Shown here piece by piece: positions 1-9,842 of a stretch of 64,000 nt of DNA (positions within the stretch are counted from its first letter, which is position 1; each line of letters begins with the position of its first letter). Source of the stretch: CBDFKK01 sp965248815 (GTDB lineage: Bacteria; Pseudomonadota; Alphaproteobacteria; SMXP01); contig CBDFKK010000008.1 in the NCBI GenBank assembly GCA_965248815.1, forward strand, positions 2,666,001 through 2,730,000, written 5' to 3'. A program made the position numbers and the translations under genes. The notes below the pieces were generated by a model that worked only from the letters and a program-made list of their open reading frames with translations, was not told the origin of the DNA and made no database searches.

Positions 1-14
1 TGAATGGTCATTCA
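1..14. promoter_or_regulatory. TetR-type palindrome upstream of TonB receptor
   Basis: The window opens with TGAATGGTCATTCA, a palindrome of two perfect 6-base arms around a 2-base spacer. It ends 75 bases before the start of the TonB receptor at 90. TGAATG/CATTCA arms are common in operators of TetR-family repressors (family knowledge). No TetR gene is visible in the window, and part of the site could lie off its left edge. Confidence 0.35.
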
Positions 15-89
15 TTTGCGATGTTTGTTATTGTCAGACTTGGCGAATGTGCTTAACCTCAAATCGGAGCAAATTCGGGGGAGTTTCTT

Positions 90-2441
90 ATGCCGCTTTA
101 CACAAGAGGTCACCTCAAGACTGCCTTGAGGGGAGGTGTTTCGTTTTTAGCCATTGCTGCTTTGACCGGCACGCCAACGGACGTTTATGCCCAATTCGGT
201 GACATCACCGTTACAGCGCGGAAGAGAGAACAAAACCTCCAAGATGTTCCTCTGTCCATTGCGACGTTCAACACAGCTCAAATCGAGCGGCAAGGCCTGA
301 CGGATTTTCAGGATTACGCCAAATTTCTGACTAGCGTGTCCTTTGGCACCTCCTCCCCTGGTGCTTCGACCATCGCTTTTCGCGGCGCGGTTTCGCAACC
401 CAGCGGCTTCGATACGGTGAGCTCGTCCACCATTTATTTGGATGAGATACCGGTCACCAGAGACGGCCAAAACCCTGATATCCGATTGATTGACATTGAG
501 CGCCTGGAAGCGCTCTCCGGACCGCAGCCGACCATCTATGGTGCCGGAGCACAGTCGGGCACGCTCAAAATCGTCACCAACAAACCCGATACATCAGAGT
601 TTGGGGCGTTCATTGATTTAGGTGCCGGCAAGACCAAAAACGGCGAAGCGAGTTACGATGTTAGCGGGATGGTTAATATTCCCATCATAGAAGACAAGCT
701 CGCGGTGCGCTTGGTCGGTTTCTATGAAGAAGAGGGCGGCTATATCGATAACGTCCTTGGAACAACGAGCTTTTATTCGCCAGCGTCCGGCACTCGCACA
801 AATGCCGCTGTCGTCGAAGAAGACATCAACAATTCGACATCCGTCGGTGCACGTGCACATATCAAACTTAACGTCAACGAAAACTGGACAGTGACTACCG
901 GAGTTACTTATCAGGATACGGACCTCGACTATTTGTTTGATTCTAACCCTCGTTTGGGCGACTTGCAGGTAGTCAAGTTCAAGGATGAAAACCGCAACGA
1001 TAATTGGTACAACCTTTCCTTCACGGTTGAAGGCGACCTCGGATTTGCCAACCTCGTCTCGGCATCAGGCTATCATCGGCGCAACATACAATATGACTTC
1101 GATGGCACGCAGTATGCGACTTCGGCTCGTGACGATTACGCGTCCTACACCGGCGCCTGCCCCGATGTGACGCCTCTTGATTATATCTATCAGTGTTACT
1201 ACAACCTTCACTACGGCTTCGGACCCGATCCGACGGCGCTGATACATCTTGATCAACGCGTCAAATCGTTCGTTCAGGAAATTCGCTTAACCTCTAAGGA
1301 AGACTCCGATAGCCGCTTTGGCTGGCTGATCGGTGCCTTCTATGAAAAGAAAAAGAACGATTGGGAATATACACAAGACATTGATGATCTTCCCACCGCG
1401 CCGCTTTCGTCGTACGCCTTCGGTTATTATTATTTGATGCCGACGACAACATATTTCAGTTCGGATTTTTATCGCCAGACAAACGAACAGATCGCCGTAT
1501 TCGGTGAGGTCAGCATAGATATTACCGACCGATTGGAAATTAGCGGCGGCGGTCGCTGGTTCCGCGACGAACAAAATATTAAATATCAGTCTTCGTTTCC
1601 AGTCGGTGTCGTTTACGACGCGTACGACATAAGCGGGAGAGTTACCGACTTTGCCTCCCGCGCCAACGCGACCTATCGGGTGACCGATGATTTCCTTGCC
1701 TATTTTACCCGCTCAGAAGGCACCCGCATTGGCGGCACAAACAACCTAAGGCCGGGAGGTGTGTCATCGCGGACGTATGACCCGGACAAGCTCATCAACT
1801 ATGAAATAGGTGTGAAGACCACATGGTGGGACGGGCGGATCGTCGCCAACCTATCGGCCTTTATGATGAAATGGAAAGAATTCCAGATTCAAACCACAGA
1901 TCCGGTGGCCGGCAACTTTGTGGTCGTCAATGTGGGGCAAGCGTCGATCGATGGGATTGAAGGCAATTTCGCGGTCCAGCCAATGGAGGGCCTAGAATTT
2001 TCGAGCGCCTTCACCTATCTCGACGCCAAAGCCGATACGACCGTCATGGAGTCAGGTTTTGTCTTTGTCGCTGCGGGTGATCTTCTTCCCACTACGCCGA
2101 AGTGGAAGCTCACCGCGAGCGCACAATATACGCACGTCTTGCCGTGGGCGGATACCAGTGGTTATGCCCGCTTCGACTTCAGCCACGTGGGCAATTCCGT
2201 CAATGGCATACCGGGATCGCTGGCTAATTTTGGCAGCGGCACAGCCGTCCAGACTCAGCCTAACTACCAGATCGGCAATCTGAGACTGGGAATAGAGGCA
2301 GCTGACTGGGAAGTGAGCTTCGCGGTCAACAATATCTGGGATGAAAGGGCGGTTGAGTACATCTGGCCGAGATTCGGCACCGATCGGTTCATTCACAATC
2401 GGCCCAGAGAACTCAGGATCGGGATGCGAAAAACATTTTAA
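90..2441 (+). CDS. TonB-dependent outer-membrane receptor
   Basis: This 783-residue protein is an outer-membrane active transporter of the TonB-dependent family, powered from the inner membrane by TonB-ExbBD (not present here). Residues 1-34 form a signal peptide ending VYA. The plug domain begins with DITVTARKREQNLQDVPLSI, and the barrel ends in a C-terminal phenylalanine (MRKTF), as expected for BAM-inserted proteins. The length is normal for the family. The start follows a GGGGGAG Shine-Dalgarno (SD). It lies upstream of, and points the same way as, a sodium/solute symporter, so the pair may move one substrate across both membranes. The substrate is unknown. This N-terminal style is typical of receptors for organic compounds rather than siderophores, but that is inference. 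Confidence 0.95.
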   Translation: MPLYTRGHLKTALRGGVSFLAIAALTGTPTDVYAQFGDITVTARKREQNLQDVPLSIATFNTAQIERQGLTDFQDYAKFLTSVSFGTSSPGASTIAFRGAVSQPSGFDTVSSSTIYLDEIPVTRDGQNPDIRLIDIERLEALSGPQPTIYGAGAQSGTLKIVTNKPDTSEFGAFIDLGAGKTKNGEASYDVSGMVNIPIIEDKLAVRLVGFYEEEGGYIDNVLGTTSFYSPASGTRTNAAVVEEDINNSTSVGARAHIKLNVNENWTVTTGVTYQDTDLDYLFDSNPRLGDLQVVKFKDENRNDNWYNLSFTVEGDLGFANLVSASGYHRRNIQYDFDGTQYATSARDDYASYTGACPDVTPLDYIYQCYYNLHYGFGPDPTALIHLDQRVKSFVQEIRLTSKEDSDSRFGWLIGAFYEKKKNDWEYTQDIDDLPTAPLSSYAFGYYYLMPTTTYFSSDFYRQTNEQIAVFGEVSIDITDRLEISGGGRWFRDEQNIKYQSSFPVGVVYDAYDISGRVTDFASRANATYRVTDDFLAYFTRSEGTRIGGTNNLRPGGVSSRTYDPDKLINYEIGVKTTWWDGRIVANLSAFMMKWKEFQIQTTDPVAGNFVVVNVGQASIDGIEGNFAVQPMEGLEFSSAFTYLDAKADTTVMESGFVFVAAGDLLPTTPKWKLTASAQYTHVLPWADTSGYARFDFSHVGNSVNGIPGSLANFGSGTAVQTQPNYQIGNLRLGIEAADWEVSFAVNNIWDERAVEYIWPRFGTDRFIHNRPRELRIGMRKTF

Positions 2442-2457
2442 TCTTTGAGCGACCCAT

Positions 2458-2482
2458 GGCGGTCCCTTTCAAAGGGGCCGCC
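2458..2482 (+). terminator. Stem-loop after TonB receptor
   Basis: GGCGGTCCCTTT pairs with AAAGGGGCCGCC (one mismatch), 16 bases after the receptor stop codon. There is no clear T-run, so it may be a weak terminator or an mRNA-stabilising hairpin between the receptor and the symporter. Confidence 0.5.
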
Positions 2483-2637
2483 TGCTAGCTCGTCCAGTTA
2501 TCCGTGCACAAATCAAATCGTCATAACACCGTCTATGGCGATTCTGGAAATTAATGCTCAAAGAGCACAGCGGAACGCATGATCACAACGACGACGGCTG
2601 TTCCGTTCAAAGCGCTTCCATTTCGATAGGCTGACGC

Positions 2638-4137
2638 GTGGCTGCCGTATCCGTATCCTGGATCGACTACGGCGTGCTCTCCGCCTACTTGGCGCTGATG
2701 ATCGGTGTGGGCTACTACGTCTACCGGCAATCTCCCAACTTTGAAGAATATCTCCTCGGCGGTCGCATGATGACGACGCCGATTCTCGTATGCACGCTTG
2801 CTTCGACTTATTACGGGCTTGATATTCTCTTTGGCACGACCGAGCTCGCCTTCAATGAAGGCGTCGTTGCGTTCTTCGGCTATTCGGAACTCTCGCTCCT
2901 TATCTATGTGTTTGCCGCTTTCGCCATAGCCAAACGGTTGCGCGAAGCCAACTTCACAACATTGCCTGAGATCCTCGAGCGAAATTACGGGCGCTCCGCT
3001 GCACTCGTCGGCGCGTTCGCTTCGATTTTTTATGCGGTTCCGTCGACGAGCCTCTTCGCACTTGGCCGTATTTGCGAAGCGATCTTTGGCATTCCGGCTC
3101 CCATTGGCGCTGCCGCTCTGGGCGGCATTGCTCTTGTGTACACGCTTCTTGGCGGGCTTTGGGCTGTGGCGATCACCGACACGATCCAATTCGTCCTCAT
3201 GTGCGTGACGCTCGCGGTCGCCATCCCCATGCTCATGGCCGAAGTCGGCGGATTTGATGCCGTAGCTGTGTCCGCGCCCGAAGGCTATTTCTCGATTTTG
3301 GGAGGCACGCCGATCTGGTTGATGATCGCCTATGCTGCGATGGGGCTCAGTATCTTAGTGGATCCTGCCTACTATCACCGCATTTTTGCTGCGAAGAATT
3401 ACCGCCAAGCGCGCAATGCCATGTTGATCGCTATCGTGGTTTGGACGGCCTACGACTGGGTGGCGACGGCGGGCGGCATGCTCGCATTTGAAGCGGCGCA
3501 GGCCGGCTTGATCCCCGCAGATATACACACTAATGATGCCTTCCTCGTTGCCGTCTTCACGGTTTTGCCGGCCGGTCTCGCCGCCCTGTTTCTTTCGGGT
3601 GTCTTGGCGACGGCCATGTCGACGATTGACTCCTACACGCTCGTTGCCGGCGCCAACATGTCTTACGATCTCTACCGGCCGCTCGTGAATAAGAAGGCCA
3701 CAAGTGATGAGTTAGTCCGGGTGACGAAATGGGGCGTGGTTGTGTCTTGGTTGATTGGCTATGTGCTGGCGTTCATGTTCACGAAAATTTTGGCATTGCT
3801 CGTGTTCGTGACGACCATTCTGACGTCGACCGTGCTTGTCCCCATCTTCATGGGTCTTTTTTGGAAGGGCACGAAGAAACCGCTTGCCGGCACGCTCAGT
3901 TGTGCCAGCGGACTTATCACGGTGGTGGTCTACTATCTACTCATTCGGGAATTGGGCGTCTTCAATGAAGTTTACGGAACTTACGTTTGGAGCTTCTCGA
4001 TCGGAAATGAACCATATGCGCTGTGGCAGGAATACGCTTTGTATTTCAGTTTGCCGGCCAGCTTGCTTGGATTCATCGTTGGCAACGTGATCGGCCACAA
4101 GAGTGAGAAACTCATGGCGCAGGAGGCGGGCGAATGA
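2638..4137 (+). CDS. Sodium:solute symporter (SSS family)
   Basis: This 499-residue inner-membrane protein has about 13 hydrophobic segments. It matches the SSS/SLC5 fold: an early segment YLALMIGVGYYVYRQSPNFE followed by EYLLGGRMM, a typical N-terminal signature, and a Ser/Thr-rich ATAMSTIDSYTLVAGANM stretch resembling the conserved sodium-binding region of TM8. It would couple Na+ entry to uptake of a small organic solute. The start is GTG at 2638. The stop codon overlaps the ATG of the small membrane protein at 4134 (ATGA), so translation of the two is probably coupled. The substrate cannot be deduced; position suggests it handles what the upstream TonB receptor imports. Confidence 0.9.
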   Translation: MAAVSVSWIDYGVLSAYLALMIGVGYYVYRQSPNFEEYLLGGRMMTTPILVCTLASTYYGLDILFGTTELAFNEGVVAFFGYSELSLLIYVFAAFAIAKRLREANFTTLPEILERNYGRSAALVGAFASIFYAVPSTSLFALGRICEAIFGIPAPIGAAALGGIALVYTLLGGLWAVAITDTIQFVLMCVTLAVAIPMLMAEVGGFDAVAVSAPEGYFSILGGTPIWLMIAYAAMGLSILVDPAYYHRIFAAKNYRQARNAMLIAIVVWTAYDWVATAGGMLAFEAAQAGLIPADIHTNDAFLVAVFTVLPAGLAALFLSGVLATAMSTIDSYTLVAGANMSYDLYRPLVNKKATSDELVRVTKWGVVVSWLIGYVLAFMFTKILALLVFVTTILTSTVLVPIFMGLFWKGTKKPLAGTLSCASGLITVVVYYLLIRELGVFNEVYGTYVWSFSIGNEPYALWQEYALYFSLPASLLGFIVGNVIGHKSEKLMAQEAGE

Positions 4138-4280
4138 ACCCTTGGGACGTTTTCACCTGGATTTCGTGCCTAATTGTTGGCGGTGGCGCGATTATTATAT
4201 TTGGCTATTTTCTTGGAGACGCACGTGGAATTCTCAATCGCGAATACCGCGATCACCGCAATCAAAAAAAAGAAAGCTAG
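4134..4280 (+). CDS. Small single-span membrane protein coupled to the symporter
   Basis: A 48-residue protein begins MNPWDVFTWISCLIVGGG, continues through a single hydrophobic segment to about residue 27, and ends in a charged tail (residues 35-48, rich in R, K, D, E). Its ATG overlaps the symporter stop codon by four bases (ATGA), and the upstream AGGAGG at 4121-4126 in the symporter end serves as SD. The geometry, hydrophobicity and coupling argue for a real accessory subunit of the transporter. Small accessory proteins next to SSS or Na+ symporters are known elsewhere, but I cannot name a family for this one. Confidence 0.75.
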   Translation: MNPWDVFTWISCLIVGGGAIIIFGYFLGDARGILNREYRDHRNQKKES

Positions 4281-4723
4281 ATTTGGTGCAATGCCTTCGC
4301 ACTCTCGGTGACGTGCCCCGGTATAACTGAGCCATTTAATTTGTAAAACTCTACGAAGATTGGAGCTGCCCCGAAAATTGATCCAGGGGCTAAGCGATTT
4401 TTGGCTCGCGAAGATGCCACGTCGCTCATCTTATTGGGATGCGGAGAGCAGGCGTCTCGGCTCAAGATCTAGCGGCCGGATTGCGTGCATGGCAAACGGA
4501 CGTCGAACAGGGGAAACGTGTGCCCGTCGATTGGTAGGGCGCGCGCACTCGCCACCGGTTGTGGCGGAGAAAGCAGTCCGGTGCGAACTCGTCTCCCGCA
4601 AAATTCCCTGCTACACGGGAAAGAACAGGGAAATTTCGCGAATTTGAACGTTTTGCGCGAAGTGCCCGCTGAGTATATAATAATGTGTAGTTTGTCCTTT
4701 AAGCCTAAGCGGAAAACAACAAC
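4281..4723. other. Intergenic stretch with a TTCCCTG repeat
   Basis: No convincing gene. The right part contains AAATTCCCTG (4601-4610) facing CAGGGAAATTT (4626-4636), an imperfect inverted repeat with the core TACACGGG. Related copies occur at 31571-31600 and as a perfect hairpin at 62911-62937, so this is a dispersed repeat. Short reading frames across the region look random. Confidence 0.5.
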
Positions 4724-6997
4724 TTGCCCATTTCCCGTAGAGCAGTCATCTACTCGGGCCTCGCCATAGGCGGCGGTCTCATTGTTTATTCGGCATCCCG
4801 GGCATCCCGCATGCTCGATACCAGCGGGGACGGCGATGCCCGGCTGAAATTCGGCGCGATGACGCCGGACAGCACGGCGCTAAACGCCTGGATCAAGATT
4901 GCCCCGGACGGGCAGATTACACTTGGCGTCCATCGCGCTGAGATGGGGCAGGGGGTTACCACGGCCTTGCCGATGATGCTGGCCGAAGAACTGGATGCGG
5001 ACTGGGATCGCGTCGCCTTCGAGTTCACCCCGATCGACAAAGACTATTTCAATTTTGGTGTCATGAGCAGAGGCCGCCCGTTCGGCGACACCGAAGGGCG
5101 CTTCTGGGCAGGAGCCGGCACCGCGTTGCTGCGTCGTTGGTTCCATGCAAGAGGGGATTCGCTGACACTCAGCAGTACAAGTGTGATCGACGCGTACGAC
5201 ACGTTGCGGCCTGCCGGTGCTGCGGCCCGGGCCGTGTTGGTCGAAGCGGCGGCGCAACGCTGGCAGGTCCCCGCCGAAGAGCTGCAGACCGAGCGCAGCC
5301 ACGTAAAACATTTAGCATCAGGCCGCTCCGCCGGTTACGGGGAGTTGGCTGAAGACGCAGCTGAGCTCGACCCGCCGTCCGACCCGGTCCTCAAAGAGCA
5401 AAGCGCGTACCGGATTGTCGGCCAAGACCTGCCGCGGCTGGACGTGCCGGCTAAGGTCGATGGTTCGGCGCAGTTTGGGCAGGACGTCATGCTGCCCGGC
5501 ATGCTGTTCGGCACCGCTGTGCACAGCCCGGTGGTTGGCGGGCGGATTGCGGGATTCGACGCAGGCGAAGCGGAAGCCATGCCCGGCGTCGAAGCGATAC
5601 TGCCTCTGGGCGATAAGGCCGTCGCCGTACTTGCGCAAAATACTTGGATCGCGTTCAAGGCGGCGGAGCGGATCGAGATCGAGACGGCGCCCGGCGATCA
5701 ACGCGTTGACTCAAGCGAGCTGGCACCGGCCTATCTCGAAACCCTCGACAACCCCGAGCCATCGTTGTTCCGGGAGGACGGCGATGCGCCCGGCCTGCTT
5801 GCAGAGTCGAGCGCGGTAACCGAAGCGACTTATGAGTTTCCTTACTTGGCACACACGTGCATGGAGCCGATGAACTGCACCGCGCTATTCGACGACGGTC
5901 GGCTTGACGTATGGGCGCCGAGCCAGGCGCTCAGCACTGCCCAAAAAGTCGCTGCCGAGACGGCCGGTATTGATCGGGAGCATGTGACGATGCATCGAAC
6001 CCTGCTCGGCGGAGGCTTCGGCCGGCGCGCGGAGATGGACTTCGTCGAGCGCGCTGTCGCCACCGCCATTCAAGTGCCGGGACGTCCGGTGAAAATCACG
6101 TACACGCGCGAACAAGATGTTCAGCACGACATGTACCGGCCGGCCGCTGTCGCGCGGCTGAAGGCAGCGTTGCAAGACGACGGTAAAATCCTCGCCATGG
6201 ACTACGCGCTCGCGACCCAGTCTGTCGTCGCGAGTTTTAATACGCGCACACCCTCCCCGAGACCTGCCGATGCCGCCGGTGACATTACGGTCGCCCACGG
6301 TGCGCAGGATATGGTCTACGCCGTGCCCAATTATCGCATGGTTTATGTCCCGCAAGACCCCGGCATACCGGTCGGTTACTGGCGCAGCACAAGTACGTCG
6401 TACAACGCTTTCTGTATGGAAAGTTTCATGGATGAATTGGCCGCTACGGCCGGCGAAGATCCTCTGGAGTTCAGGTTGCGCAACTTGGCCGAAGACTCAC
6501 GTCATCGCGGCGTGCTCGAAGCTGTGGCCGAACACAGCAACTGGGCCCGTCCGATGCCGGCCGGGCGCGCGCGCGGCGTTGCGCTCTTTGAGAAGGCGCG
6601 AACGGTGATTGCGCAGGTTGTGGAAATCAACATAGGTGACGGCGGATTCCTTTCAGTCGATCGAATCGTTTGCGTTATTGATTCCGGGCAGATCATTCAC
6701 CCGGGGATCGTCAAGGCGATGATGGAAGGCGGGATGGTGTACGGGCTGAATGCGGCCCTGTTCGGAAAAATCACGATCAAGGACGGCCGGGTTCAGCAGA
6801 GCAATTTCCACGACTACCGCGAGTTGCCGATGGCCGAGATTCCGCCGATCAAAGTGCACCTGTTGCCCCAGGGAGGGCGCCCGGAAGGCGTCGGCGAGAC
6901 TGCGGTTCCCGGCATCGCACCGGCCTTGGCCAACGCGATATTCGCCGCGACCGGCAAACGTATACGCAAGTTGCCGATCGGACAGCGCATCGCCTGA
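4724..6997 (+). CDS. Molybdopterin-binding oxidoreductase large subunit (IorB/xanthine dehydrogenase family)
   Basis: 757 residues. This is the molybdenum-cofactor subunit of a hydroxylase of the isoquinoline 1-oxidoreductase / aldehyde oxidase type, which inserts water-derived oxygen into N-heterocycles or aldehydes. Visible motifs: a Tat-like start (ISRRAVIYSG), VHRAEMGQGVTTALP, the cofactor loop LLGGGFGRRAEMDF, GYWRSTSTSYNAFCMESF, and near the C-terminus GVGETAVPGIAPALANA, in which the Glu of GVGE is the expected catalytic base. The start is TTG at 4724, chosen because the Tat motif follows at once; the SD is weak. No [2Fe-2S] partner subunit (IorA) is adjacent, which is unusual. Electrons may go to a distant subunit or a cytochrome. 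Confidence 0.85.
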   Translation: MPISRRAVIYSGLAIGGGLIVYSASRASRMLDTSGDGDARLKFGAMTPDSTALNAWIKIAPDGQITLGVHRAEMGQGVTTALPMMLAEELDADWDRVAFEFTPIDKDYFNFGVMSRGRPFGDTEGRFWAGAGTALLRRWFHARGDSLTLSSTSVIDAYDTLRPAGAAARAVLVEAAAQRWQVPAEELQTERSHVKHLASGRSAGYGELAEDAAELDPPSDPVLKEQSAYRIVGQDLPRLDVPAKVDGSAQFGQDVMLPGMLFGTAVHSPVVGGRIAGFDAGEAEAMPGVEAILPLGDKAVAVLAQNTWIAFKAAERIEIETAPGDQRVDSSELAPAYLETLDNPEPSLFREDGDAPGLLAESSAVTEATYEFPYLAHTCMEPMNCTALFDDGRLDVWAPSQALSTAQKVAAETAGIDREHVTMHRTLLGGGFGRRAEMDFVERAVATAIQVPGRPVKITYTREQDVQHDMYRPAAVARLKAALQDDGKILAMDYALATQSVVASFNTRTPSPRPADAAGDITVAHGAQDMVYAVPNYRMVYVPQDPGIPVGYWRSTSTSYNAFCMESFMDELAATAGEDPLEFRLRNLAEDSRHRGVLEAVAEHSNWARPMPAGRARGVALFEKARTVIAQVVEINIGDGGFLSVDRIVCVIDSGQIIHPGIVKAMMEGGMVYGLNAALFGKITIKDGRVQQSNFHDYRELPMAEIPPIKVHLLPQGGRPEGVGETAVPGIAPALANAIFAATGKRIRKLPIGQRIA

Positions 6998-7303
6998 TCC
7001 TTGAACGCGTTTGTCACAGCAGTGAAGAGGATCGAATGCTAACAAGCGGACCTAATTAGGCAAGGTGCAAGGAGACCGTTAGTTCGTCTACAGAATATTC
7101 ACGATAGGTGGTCCGCTATTGAACCGAAAGTGGACCCTGGACAAATCGCAATTGTTAGTCCGAGAATGAACCAATGCGGACTCAAGCAGCACCTCCCGCT
7201 GAAGCTAAGAACTAGCCGACAGTACCCCTTGAATTATCGGCCTGCGTGTCCTCTTGTCGTTGCTCCCTGGTGAGGCTTTTCTGTATGCAGCCGTCCGCCC
7301 GGA
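6998..7303. other. Gene-free stretch
   Basis: The gap between two convergent genes. I see no terminator with a T-run, no repeat shared with the rest of the window and no supported reading frame. Confidence 0.4.
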
Positions 7304-8227
7304 TTAACCGTTGTACTCAGCAATACCGGCAAGTGCCCGCTCGACTCCAATTTCGGCGCTGGCGATAACTCCACCGCTTTCGAGATCCAGTTTGATGAGT
7401 TTTCCGACAAAGAAGTTGCCCAAATAAGCGTGCTGATTATCCGCAGAAGCGGTGACCACCGCCCATCCGCCCTTACCCTCCAAGGCATAGGTTCGAATAG
7501 TTTCGCCTGTCCGGTCATCGAGCATATGCAAGGCACCGCCGCGCGTATTGAGTAGACGACCGTCAGGTGTGTACGCCATGCAAAACACCATGCCGCTTCG
7601 CCCTTCTTAATAGGTCGCCAGGTCTGGTAGCTGACGATCGTTCACGACGTCAAATTGCATGATGCGGTTACCAGTTTCAGAGGTATAGATAACGCGGTCT
7701 TCCTCCGGCGTGAGCACCGAATGTGTAACGCCTAGAAAACCAGCCATGCCCCCATGGGTATCGGAATCGTACGTTGCCAAAAGCTCCCCGTCCGGATTGA
7801 ATTTGTAGATATTGCCGTCACCGAGCTTGTCGGATCCGGGTAGACGCGCCAAAGGTGTCCCCAAAGTGTCAGGCACTTTGTTGCCGACCAGATGCTCACC
7901 GAAAAACATACTGCCATCGCAGGCAAAATTGACGTGGCTGAGACTACGCTCGGAGTTCGCCCTGCTAGGCAATTGCTGGCCTTTTGGGCTGACACGAATG
8001 ATCTGTCTGCCCTCAAACGCCCAAAGCTCGCCGCTGGGGTGGAATTTAAGACCACCGACCAGGTGGGTCGTTCCTTCGACCCACAACACACCTTTTTCAT
8101 TTAGGTCGGTGTCATACTGAATAATCCTGCCGTCACCCGCGTGGTCATCCTCGGGATTGTTGAGCACCGTTGCGCCGACAAAAACGTCACCGGAGGCGAA
8201 GGGTTTCATTGTTGACTGATGGGCCAT
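7304..8227 (-). pseudogene. Beta-propeller (SMP-30/PQQ-like) protein interrupted by an in-frame stop
   Basis: The minus strand encodes one continuous propeller-like protein of about 307 residues interrupted by a single TAA at 7609-7607. Before the stop, 206 residues show repeated blade signatures (GGLKFHPSGELWAFEG, IYKFNPDGELLATYDSDT, IYTSETGNRIMQFDVVNDR). After it, the same frame continues EGRSGMVFCMAYTPDGR, with blade motifs to residue ALAGIAEYNG. There is no frame change, so one substitution (for example from CAA or GAA) would create the break. The start at 8227 (MAHQ) has GAGGACGAGA upstream; an earlier ATG at 8245 is possible. No signal peptide is visible. It is a recent pseudogene, a recoded gene or a sequencing error. 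Confidence 0.7.
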
Positions 8228-8534
8228 TTCTCGTCCTCGATCCATTTTGGCGGTCCTGGGACTTTACAAGACCGTCCGCTTGTTTCCATAGCACCAATTC
8301 CAAGCCAGGCCACCTTGGGAACGTAAGAACCACGCCCACTAGTGACAGCTATGCTTGCTAATTATTGAAGCTGCCGCATTATTCGGAGGCTAAATCGAAC
8401 TAGTGGTGGGCGGATGGAGAATATTCAGGGTTGCGTGCCTCGGCGGCGCGAATTTGCTATAATTGCTTCGAAATATTCTTGCGCTTCTGGAAATATTCTT
8501 GCGCTTCTGAATGTGCAGCCAGGGAGGCGAATTC
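8228..8534. other. Divergent intergenic region
   Basis: Lies between the broken propeller gene (minus) and the Rieske gene (plus) and should hold both promoters. The only distinct structure is the 20-bp tandem duplication at 8470-8509. I could not identify a convincing -35/-10 pair. Confidence 0.4.
8470..8509 (+). repeat. Perfect 20-bp tandem duplication
   Basis: Two identical adjacent copies of GAAATATTCTTGCGCTTCTG, ending 25 bases before the Rieske oxygenase start. One of five similar two-copy duplications in the window. Confidence 0.9.
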
Positions 8535-9674
8535 ATGTTTATCAATTTTTGGTATCCCATTGCTCTCACCACCGACGTCAAGGATGACGAGCCATTTCGA
8601 ATCGAACTCTTGGGCGTCAAAGTCGTTGCGTTTCGCGATCAAGAGGGTGCAGCCCACGTTTTAAGCGACACTTGTGTGCATCGCGGCGGCTCATTGGGTA
8701 AGGGATGGGTCAAAGACGGCTGCGTCATTTGCCCTTATCACGGTTGGCGCTATCAAGGTGATGGCGTGTGCACCACCGTTCCTTCCATCGGCTATGACGG
8801 GAAGCCTCCAGCGCGCGCGAAAGTTGATTCGTATCCAGTACAAGAAAAATACGGAATCGTTTTCGCCTTTATGGGTGACCTGCCGGAAGAAGAACGGCCA
8901 CCTCTCCAAGAGGTTCCAGAATATGGGCAAGACGGTTGGCGCGCCAATAGACTCGTGGTCCAGGAAATTCCGTACTATTACGAACGGGGCATGGAGAATG
9001 CGCTCGATCCTTCACATAACGAGTTTGTTCACCCGACCCATGGCTATTCTGGTGAGAAGGGGGACTACCGTGTGAAAGACTACGAAGTCGAAGACATTCC
9101 CTATGGCTGTGGCTTTGCCCTTGAAATGGATTCGTCTGAATATAAGGACAGCACAATTACTAAGATTCGTGCGTCGTCCGGCACGACCATTGCATCCACA
9201 TTCGTCCTCGGGCCCAGCGTGCTCACGACACGCATTCATATCACCGACACCAGATGGTTCCATCAATATGGCTATGCGGCGCCTATAGATAAAAATCGAA
9301 CGCGCAGTTTCTTTATCAATATGCGCAATTGCATATTGGAGCCGGAAAATGATGAGCGCATTCACGAACGCAATATGGTAATTGGCGATCAAGATCTGGC
9401 GGTACTTTCGGAAGTAGCACCTATCCGCACTCCACAGGATAATACGAGCGAGGTGATGATGCCCGCGGACCGCGCAATTTTGCGTTATCGAGAACTGCTT
9501 ATGACCTGGGAGAATAATGGCTGGCGGATTGACGAACAAGAAATGCGTGCCAAGCGTGGTGATGTGGCCTTTGCCATTCCGAGCCCAGCCCGGCGCACGT
9601 CAGGCAATTGGGTGCTCGATCCCATCCCGCTCAAACCTCGAAGCCAAGAACGGCAAAAAACAGCGGCCGAATAG
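8535..9674 (+). CDS. Rieske non-haem iron oxygenase, alpha subunit
   Basis: 379 residues. The N-terminal Rieske [2Fe-2S] domain has C47-V-H49 and C66-P-Y-H69. The catalytic domain carries ENALDPSHNEFVH, with D158 (bridge), H161 and H166 as mononuclear iron ligands. It would hydroxylate or demethylate an aromatic or related ring using O2 and electrons from a reductase, which is not encoded nearby. The start at 8535 (MFINFWYP) is chosen over an in-frame ATG at 8511 because AGGGAGG lies just upstream. A truncated paralogue of the first 40 residues sits at 32731, so this family was duplicated locally. The substrate is unknown. Vanillate-demethylase/phthalate-type members look similar. Confidence 0.92.
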   Translation: MFINFWYPIALTTDVKDDEPFRIELLGVKVVAFRDQEGAAHVLSDTCVHRGGSLGKGWVKDGCVICPYHGWRYQGDGVCTTVPSIGYDGKPPARAKVDSYPVQEKYGIVFAFMGDLPEEERPPLQEVPEYGQDGWRANRLVVQEIPYYYERGMENALDPSHNEFVHPTHGYSGEKGDYRVKDYEVEDIPYGCGFALEMDSSEYKDSTITKIRASSGTTIASTFVLGPSVLTTRIHITDTRWFHQYGYAAPIDKNRTRSFFINMRNCILEPENDERIHERNMVIGDQDLAVLSEVAPIRTPQDNTSEVMMPADRAILRYRELLMTWENNGWRIDEQEMRAKRGDVAFAIPSPARRTSGNWVLDPIPLKPRSQERQKTAAE

Positions 9675-9842
9675 AGGCCTCCCACAAAAGAGTTGCGAGC
9701 GCCTGGCCTTTGCGCGACCTTGCACCTTTAGAATCCGGGCGCACGTGAACGACGCCCTTTGATCGCGTTGCTTTGCGTTGAAGGCCTGCACAATCCGTCA
9801 GATGAGCTGCGTTGCCGCTTGCAGGCAGTGACATAGAAAGTT

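Noticed and set aside
847..858. Palindrome GTGCACGTGCAC resembling the LacI-type operator
   Set aside because: It is inside the TonB receptor coding sequence, has a different length and spacing, and is not near a promoter.
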